Origin: Nitrospinota bacterium
GTDB lineage: Bacteria; Nitrospinota_A; UBA7883; JADGGD01
Length of the DNA stretch: 11,301 nt
Direction: 5' to 3'
NCBI GenBank assembly: GCA_015229165.1
Contig: JADGCD010000050.1
Location: forward strand, 1-11,301
Shown: in pieces, positions 6,780-11,301 of the stretch
Layout: each line of letters starts with the position of its first letter
Position numbering within the stretch: position 1 is the stretch's first letter
Notes under the pieces: generated by a model
Databases searched by the model: none
Told to the model about the DNA's origin: nothing
The model's input: the letters and a program-made list of their open reading frames with translations, nothing else
Position numbers and translations under genes: made by a program

Positions 6780-7178
6780 TCAGGAGGGGACTTTCGGATT
6801 CAGGGCGGCGTGCGCCTTTTTCAGGACCAGCTCTTCCGTATACGGTTTCACCACGTAGTCGGTGGCGCCCGACTGGAGCGCCGCGATGATATTCTCCCGC
6901 AGCGCCTCCCCCGTCACCATGATGATCGGCGTCTCCCGCGTCGCCGGAAGCGAGCGGAGCAGCCGAAGAACATCCAGCCCGGTCAGCTTGGGCATGTTCC
7001 AGTCGAGCAGGATCAGGTTGAACGCCCGCGCCTTGGTGGCGTGGATCGCACTGGCGCCGTCTTCGGCGAAGTGGATGTTGCGCACCCCCGCCCGCTTGAG
7101 GATACCCGAAAGATGCCGACGAATGATGACACTGTCGTCGACGATGAGAACCGTCGCGTCAAAAAATGAGACACCCAT
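6780..7178 (-). CDS. Single-domain CheY-like response regulator
   Basis: From the ATG at 7178-7176 the product has 132 residues and consists of one receiver domain with no output domain. The phosphorylation site residues are all present: the acidic pair D14-D15 (VLIVDDS), phospho-acceptor D59 (LILLDWNMPK), switch T89 (IIMVTGEA) and K111 (VVKPYT). The protein therefore should accept phosphate from a histidine kinase and signal by protein contact, as CheY or Spo0F-type proteins do. ATG 7178 is preferred because AGGA lies 8 nt upstream and the domain begins soon after; a GTG at 7226 would add 16 residues that look unstructured. No kinase, chemotaxis or diguanylate-cyclase gene is adjacent, so its partner is unknown. 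It is convergent with the tRNA gene. Confidence 0.93.
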   Translation of the reverse strand: MGVSFFDATVLIVDDSVIIRRHLSGILKRAGVRNIHFAEDGASAIHATKARAFNLILLDWNMPKLTGLDVLRLLRSLPATRETPIIMVTGEALRENIIAALQSGATDYVVKPYTEELVLKKAHAALNPKVPS

Positions 7179-7328
7179 CCCCTGATCCTGTGAAGAGTGA
7201 AGGCCCCGACCAGCGCATGGTATCACGTCGCCCTGTAAAGTTCACACCCGCCGTCGCGGTGCGGCGAAAGAAACGGTTACTGGATTATTTCGTGCCACTT
7301 TCACCGCCGACATCCGGCACGCCCCCTA

Positions 7329-7357
7329 CCGACAAAAGCCCCTTCCTCTGCTATACT
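7329..7357 (+). promoter_or_regulatory. Candidate sigma70 promoter of the small outer-membrane protein gene
   Basis: CCGACA (7329-7334) and TATACT (7352-7357) are separated by 17 nt. The -10 box matches the consensus at five of six positions, and the -35 at four of six. Transcription would start near 7364, giving a leader of about 23 nt that contains the GGAG ribosome binding site (7377-7380). The rest of the 208-nt divergent gap shows no clear promoter for the minus-strand regulator. Confidence 0.55.
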
Positions 7358-7386
7358 TGCCGCTCAAACCCGATCCGGAGTAACCG

Positions 7387-7956
7387 ATGCGCCCGACCGT
7401 CACTCTTTCACTGCTGGCCGCCCTCGTCATGCTCGTCGCCCTCCCCTCCGACGCGCTGGCGGCGGACAAGTGGGACGTCAACATCTACGCCCTCATGGGG
7501 AAACGCTCGCTGGGCAAGTGGGACGACCGGAACTTCGAACAAGACACCAGCGCCTTCAAGGAACAGGATGTCGTGGGGGGGGAGATCGATTTCGGCCCCT
7601 CCCTCTGGCCGGCGAACTTCTGGTTCGGCTACACCCGTAGCGAAAAAAAGCTGTCGATCCCGTCCATCGACTTCGACTCCACCCTGACCATGACCGAATA
7701 TTACGCCGGGGTCCGGTCGAACCTGATCGGATTCTTCGTCTCGGGGGGCGCCGCCTCCATCGGGGGGGAGTTCTCCGGCCACACCGGCGCCGTTCCCCAC
7801 AAGGTCACCGTGGAAAGAGAGATCGGCCTGCTCCTCAACGCCGGGGTCCAGTGGAGACTGGCCGTTGTCGGCTTCGCCATCGACGCCCGCGCCCTGACCG
7901 GCACAAAAAACAACGACTACGCCCAGTTGGCGTTGAAGGCCGGACTTTCGTTCTGA
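7387..7956 (+). CDS. Small predicted outer-membrane beta-barrel protein, function unknown
   Basis: The 189-residue product has a signal peptide (hydrophobic core about residues 7-19, cleavage expected after DALA at 25). The mature part of about 164 residues shows alternating polar/hydrophobic stretches typical of beta strands, such as WDVNIYALMG (29-38), NFWFGYTRSEKKL (77-89), TEYYAGVRSNLIGFFVSGG (103-121), VQWRLAVVGFAIDARAL (154-170) and ALKAGLSF (182-189). Ending in phenylalanine is the usual outer-membrane insertion signal for porin-like proteins. Size suggests an eight-stranded barrel of the OmpW/OmpA-barrel kind, but no named family motif is recognisable. GGAG lies 6 nt before the ATG. 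The next gene starts 136 nt downstream and appears to have its own control region. Confidence 0.75.
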   Translation: MRPTVTLSLLAALVMLVALPSDALAADKWDVNIYALMGKRSLGKWDDRNFEQDTSAFKEQDVVGGEIDFGPSLWPANFWFGYTRSEKKLSIPSIDFDSTLTMTEYYAGVRSNLIGFFVSGGAASIGGEFSGHTGAVPHKVTVEREIGLLLNAGVQWRLAVVGFAIDARALTGTKNNDYAQLALKAGLSF

Positions 7957-8013
7957 GCCCCTTCTCCCCTCAAGAACTCCCCTTCCCGCGCCGATAACCC
8001 GAAGGAGGAGACA

Positions 8014-8039
8014 GTTGTCCTGTTCCTTTCGGGGACAAC
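8014..8039 (+). promoter_or_regulatory. Inverted repeat, possible operator upstream of the protease gene
   Basis: GTTGTCC (8014-8020) and GGACAAC (8033-8039) form a perfect 7-bp inverted repeat with a 12-nt spacer. A TACATT -10-like box follows at 8045-8050, about 42 nt before the protease ATG, so the repeat would cover the -35 and spacer region of that putative promoter. That is where a repressor or activator dimer would bind. The -35 hexamer itself is not convincing. An RNA hairpin is an alternative reading if transcription starts further upstream. Confidence 0.35.
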
Positions 8040-8092
8040 CGTCATACATTAGAACTGTGAGGGTTTTACCCCAGCGACGAGGGAGCGGGGTC

Positions 8093-10030
8093 ATGATACG
8101 GACGACGGTCGGAGCGGCGCTTGCCCTGGCGGGACTCTGTGTGTCCTCCGTCGCCTTCGCCGCGGCCCCGGCCCCGCTATTCGAAGCCCTCGATCCTTCC
8201 GGCGCCTCCTTCACCCTCACCCCCGATGACGACCCGACCATTCTCCGCCAACGGCCGGTCCGGGTGGACGAACGGGCGCTGGGCCCCGGAGACCCGGCCT
8301 CGTTCGCCCTCGAACCGGGGCCGACCGTCCTGCTGCTCAACTTCTTCGACGACGCCCCCTTCTATGTCCGGATCGACGCGGTTGAGGAGACCCCCTCCGG
8401 CAAGGGGACGATCCGGCGCGGCGTCATCGAAGGGCGTCCCGAAAGCGAAGTGACCCTCGTCACCGAAGAGGGGGTTACCATCGGCAACCTCCGGGACGGC
8501 GAGGGACGCACGTTCCAGATCCTGCTCGACCCGTCGGGAACGCCGGTGGTCCGGCAGATCGACGAATCCCGTTTCCCGCCGGAAATCCCCCCCATCCCGA
8601 TCTTCAATCCCGCCGAGGAGCCGCCCCTCCCCGCACCGTCGTGGGATGACACGGTCGATCCGCTCCTGACCCGCGACACCCCCGACCTGTCGGGCGCCCT
8701 GGTCGATGACGGCTCCATCGTCGACGTGCTGGTTCTCTACACCCCCTCGGCCCGGGCCGCCGTGGGGGGCCCTGTGGCCATGAAAAACAAGATCAACCTG
8801 GCCGTCACCGAGACCAACACCGGCTACGCCAACAGCGGCGTCGTCCAGCGGGTCCGGCTGGTCCACAGCCAGGAGGTCTCCTACAACGAGGCCGGGTCCA
8901 ACGGCATGAGCGACGCCCTCGGACGGCTGGCCAACGCCGCCGACGGCTACATGGACATCGCCCACACCCTGCGGACCTCCTACGCCGCCGACATGGTGGT
9001 TCTGCTGATCAACAACAACCAGAACTGCGGCTACGGCTACCTGATGGCCACCGAGTCGAACGCATTCAAGACCTACGCCTTCTCGGTGACCCACCACAGT
9101 TGCGCCACCGGCAACTACACCTTCGCCCACGAGATGGGACACAACCAGGGATGCACCCACGACCGGGCCAACGCCTCCAGCGCCAGCGCCCCGGTGGCGG
9201 CCTACGCCTACGGTTACCAACACCCCACGGCGCCCAAGTTCTACACCATCATGGCCTACTACTGCGCCGGGTGCGTCCGGATCAACTACTGGTCCAATCC
9301 GGCGGTAAGCTACAGCGGCGTCCCCACGGGCCGGGCCGCCAACGTCGCAAACCCGGCCAACAACGCCCTCTCCATGAACAACACCCGGGATACCGTCTCC
9401 AACTGGCGCCTATCGAAATATCGGGCGCTGCCGGTCAAGGCGACGCCGGTCTCGCCGAAAGTGGTCGCCTATTCCAACAAACCGGCCTACCGGTGGAACG
9501 CCATCGCCAACGCCTCCAAATACCAGCTTGCCGTCTGGTGGGGAGGGACGTTGCGCTATGCCGCATGGCTGCCCGCCACCGATGTCGGATGCGGCGCCGG
9601 AACCGGCGTCTGCTCCTATACCCCCAATCTCACCCTGCCCTCCGCCGCCACCCTCTGGAAGATCAGGGCTGGCAACCCGGTGGGAGATGGACCGTGGGGA
9701 GACCAGATCAGCTTCACCCCCACCAAACCTGGTTCAACGACCACCGTCTGGCCCACAACGGGGGTAACGCTGACCACCAAACGCCCCACGTTCCAGTGGA
9801 GCCGCAACGTCGCCGCCCACCGCTACCTCTTGCAGGTGAAAGACAGCGTCGGCTGGCGGATCAACATCTGGTACACCCAAACCCAGGCCGGATGCGCCAC
9901 CGCCGGAACCACCTGCCGGATCGTCGCGCCGGTCGCCCTGACCACCGGGAGCGTCCAGTGGTGGATCAAGGCCGACAACCCGGTGGGCGTCGGCCCCGTC
10001 ACCGGGCCGATCGCCTTCACCGTCCCGTAA
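8093..10030 (+). CDS. Secreted zinc metalloprotease (metzincin, reprolysin-like M12 type) with two C-terminal repeats
   Basis: The 645-residue product starts with a signal peptide (cleavage near residue 23-24). Residues about 30-180 resemble the propeptide-like region of bacterial extracellular metalloproteases (GVIEGRPESEVTLVTEEGV at 111-129). The catalytic domain, about 209-440, contains the zinc site HEMGHNQGCTHD (346-357; H346, E347, H350, H356) and a Met-turn TIMAYY with M387, the signature of metzincins. Two tandem repeats of about 100 residues follow (446-544 and 545-645), each with a C-x6-C pair and a W.IKA/W.IRA..NPVG.GP motif. ATG 8093 is chosen because AGGGAG lies 7 nt upstream and the signal peptide begins there; an in-frame TTG at 8015 with a strong AAGGAGGAG (8002-8010) is the alternative. 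Substrate and export route beyond the Sec signal are unknown. Confidence 0.9.
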   Translation: MIRTTVGAALALAGLCVSSVAFAAAPAPLFEALDPSGASFTLTPDDDPTILRQRPVRVDERALGPGDPASFALEPGPTVLLLNFFDDAPFYVRIDAVEETPSGKGTIRRGVIEGRPESEVTLVTEEGVTIGNLRDGEGRTFQILLDPSGTPVVRQIDESRFPPEIPPIPIFNPAEEPPLPAPSWDDTVDPLLTRDTPDLSGALVDDGSIVDVLVLYTPSARAAVGGPVAMKNKINLAVTETNTGYANSGVVQRVRLVHSQEVSYNEAGSNGMSDALGRLANAADGYMDIAHTLRTSYAADMVVLLINNNQNCGYGYLMATESNAFKTYAFSVTHHSCATGNYTFAHEMGHNQGCTHDRANASSASAPVAAYAYGYQHPTAPKFYTIMAYYCAGCVRINYWSNPAVSYSGVPTGRAANVANPANNALSMNNTRDTVSNWRLSKYRALPVKATPVSPKVVAYSNKPAYRWNAIANASKYQLAVWWGGTLRYAAWLPATDVGCGAGTGVCSYTPNLTLPSAATLWKIRAGNPVGDGPWGDQISFTPTKPGSTTTVWPTTGVTLTTKRPTFQWSRNVAAHRYLLQVKDSVGWRINIWYTQTQAGCATAGTTCRIVAPVALTTGSVQWWIKADNPVGVGPVTGPIAFTVP

Positions 10031-10051
10031 TCCGTCCCCTCCTGTCCGTCG

Positions 10052-10057
10052 TATGAT
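10052..10057 (+). promoter_or_regulatory. Candidate -10 box before the vWA lipoprotein gene
   Basis: TATGAT matches the -10 consensus at five of six positions and lies 51 nt before the ATG at 10108, in the 77-nt gap after the protease stop. No convincing -35 hexamer is seen at the usual distance. Confidence 0.3.
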
Positions 10058-10062
10058 GGAAA

Positions 10063-10078
10063 TGCCCGGCGGCGGGCA
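10063..10078 (+). other. Short GC-rich hairpin in the protease/lipoprotein gap
   Basis: TGCCCG (10063-10068) pairs with CGGGCA (10073-10078) around a four-base GCGG loop. No T-run follows, so it is not a standard intrinsic terminator. It may protect the 3' end of the protease transcript, or form at the very 5' end of a transcript started from the TATGAT box. Confidence 0.35.
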
Positions 10079-10107
10079 GTCCATATTCATAGGAAAGGGA
10101 ACGGAGC

Positions 10108-11301
10108 ATGAACATGCGGCGATGGCTGGCCGGAATGGGGATCGTGGCCCTGCTGGCGGGAGGATGCGTCACCGACGGCGGCAAAGGGAGCGTTGACGCA
10201 GGCCCACCGTTGGCCCGGGAGAGCGTCCAGGCGGGCAAGAGCGCCCCGTACCCACCTACGGTAGTACCGATGGCCGCCGCCAGTCCGTCGGAAAGCCGCT
10301 GGCGTCCCCCCCTTGAGAACCCCAACGACCAGCCGTACGACGCCATGTTCTTCACCCACTACGGCGTCAACCCCACCGTCGATACCGACGAGGAGCCCCT
10401 CTCCACTTTCGCCGTCGACGTCGACACCGCCTCCTACAGCATGGCCCGGGCTTACCTGACGGGGGGGAACCTCCCCCCCGCCGACGCCGTCCGGGTGGAG
10501 GAGTTCGTCAACGCCTTCCCCACCGACGATCCGGCCCCCGCCACCGGGGACTTCGCCGTCGCCACAACCCTCTTCCCCTCCCCGTCGCGCCCCGGCTATG
10601 CCCTGCTGCGGATCGGCATCCGGGGACGCGACGTGGCCGACGCCGACCGGAAACCCTCGAATCTGGTCTTCGTAGTCGATACCTCCGGCTCCATGGAGCG
10701 GGACGACCGGCTGGGGCTGGTCAAGCAGGGGCTCGGCTATCTCGTTGATCGGCTCAAGGACGACGATACGGTAGCGCTGGTCACCTATGGCGACAGCGCC
10801 GTCCTCGCCCTGCCGCCGACGCCGGGACGGGAGAAATCGGCCATCCTCGCGGCACTCTTCGCCCTGCGCCCCACCGGCGTCACCAACGCGCAGGCGGGAA
10901 TCCACCTTGGCTATGAAACCGCCGCCAAGGCCTTCCGCAAAGGCGCCATCAACCGGATTGTCCTCTGCTCCGACGGGGTGGCCAACAACGGCATCGCCAC
11001 CGGGGCCGATACGATCTTCGCCACGGTAAAGGACAAAGCCGCCCTGGGGATCACCCTCTCCGCCGTCGGATTCGGCATGGGAAACTACAACGACACCCTC
11101 ATGGAGCGCCTCGCCGACGACGGCGACGGAAACTACGCCTATGTCGACCGCCCCGCCGAGGCCCGCCGCGTCTTCGCCCAGAACCTCACCGGCATGTTGC
11201 AGGTCATCGCGAAGGATGTAAAAGTCCAGGTCGCCTTCGACCCGAAGCGGGTCTCCCGTTACCGGCTCCTCGGCTACGAGAACCGGCGGCTGGAGAAGGA
11301 G
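10108..11301 (+). CDS. von Willebrand factor A-domain lipoprotein, YfbK-like (3' end missing)
   Basis: The frame is open from ATG 10108 to the right edge (398 codons, no stop), so the C-terminus is outside. A short signal sequence ends in a lipobox-like LLAGGC with C20 as the lipidated residue, followed by a linker rich in Pro, Ala, Gly and Ser. The segment PLSTFAVDVDTASYSMARAY (97-116) through LPPADAVRVEEFVNAFP (122-138) is the conserved N-terminal module of YfbK-type proteins. The vWA domain begins at NLVFVVDTSGSM, with MIDAS residues D191, S193, S195, then T259 and CSDG with D289. AVGFGMGNYNDTLMERLAD (319-337) is also typical. These are envelope-anchored, metal-dependent protein-binding domains of unclear role. 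AGGAAAGGGA (10091-10100) is the ribosome binding site. Confidence 0.9.
   Translation, partial: MNMRRWLAGMGIVALLAGGCVTDGGKGSVDAGPPLARESVQAGKSAPYPPTVVPMAAASPSESRWRPPLENPNDQPYDAMFFTHYGVNPTVDTDEEPLSTFAVDVDTASYSMARAYLTGGNLPPADAVRVEEFVNAFPTDDPAPATGDFAVATTLFPSPSRPGYALLRIGIRGRDVADADRKPSNLVFVVDTSGSMERDDRLGLVKQGLGYLVDRLKDDDTVALVTYGDSAVLALPPTPGREKSAILAALFALRPTGVTNAQAGIHLGYETAAKAFRKGAINRIVLCSDGVANNGIATGADTIFATVKDKAALGITLSAVGFGMGNYNDTLMERLADDGDGNYAYVDRPAEARRVFAQNLTGMLQVIAKDVKVQVAFDPKRVSRYRLLGYENRRLEKE

Noticed and set aside
6764..6781. Hairpin at the end of the response regulator gene as its terminator
   Set aside because: The 7-bp stem includes a G-U pair and, on the minus strand, is followed by a C-rich stretch with no T-run. 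It is too weak to call.
6541..6858. Possible small gene overlapping the tRNA
   Set aside because: It starts inside the tRNA and ends inside the response regulator on the other strand. It has no ribosome binding site and no domain features.
7575..7582. Eight-G tract in the outer-membrane protein gene as a phase-variation switch
   Set aside because: Runs of seven or eight G or C also occur in korB (1221-1228), the GT4 gene, the propeller gene (6306-6313) and the vWA gene. They reflect GGG/CCC codon use, so slippage control is not supported.
1..11301. CRISPR array, insertion sequence, integrase or toxin-antitoxin pair
   Set aside because: No regularly spaced direct repeats, transposase or integrase motifs, or small paired genes were seen on either strand.

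Overview
The window is GC-rich and densely coded. A predicted outer-membrane beta-barrel protein, several secreted proteins and a lipoprotein point to a Gram-negative, proteobacteria-like organism. A two-subunit 2-oxoacid:ferredoxin oxidoreductase points to anaerobic or ferredoxin-linked central metabolism. The exact lineage cannot be fixed from the sequence. Sigma70-like -10 boxes (TACAAT, TATACT, TAACAT, TATGAT) lie at sensible distances before several genes.

Layout. (1) Positions 2-1270 hold the end of the alpha subunit and the complete beta subunit of a KorAB-type oxidoreductase. (2) Positions 1345-6480 hold five co-directional genes of a surface-glycan cassette: a membrane-anchored GT2 glycosyltransferase, a Wzx-like flippase, a class I methyltransferase, a GT4 glycosyltransferase and a secreted sialidase-like beta-propeller protein. 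The last four are tightly packed (4-nt overlap, 39-nt gap, 7-nt gap). The first is separated from the second by a perfect 16-bp hairpin. (3) Positions 6535-6611 encode tRNA-Pro(CGG), preceded by a candidate promoter. (4) On the minus strand, 6780-7178 encodes a stand-alone CheY-like receiver. (5) Three envelope genes follow on the plus strand, each after its own non-coding gap: a small beta-barrel-like outer-membrane protein (7387-7956), a secreted metzincin protease with two C-terminal repeats (8093-10030) and a von Willebrand A lipoprotein that runs off the window end (10108-11301).

Working together. The GT2 enzyme probably loads a sugar on polyprenyl phosphate or a related lipid carrier. 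The GT4 enzyme extends a glycan, the methyltransferase may modify a sugar, the flippase moves the lipid-linked product across the inner membrane, and the exported propeller protein may bind or trim the glycan outside. No polymerase, ligase or priming transferase is visible, so the cassette is either partial or relies on genes elsewhere. The right-hand genes share an envelope location but show no clear functional link.

I did not find a convincing new defence or mobile system. The most useful leads are the hairpin abutting the flippase ribosome binding site, the missing third cluster cysteine in the KorB-like subunit, and the repeat domain of the protease. No stretch above 300 bases lacks a gene. 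The largest gaps (6612-6779 and 7179-7386) hold no further gene that I can support.
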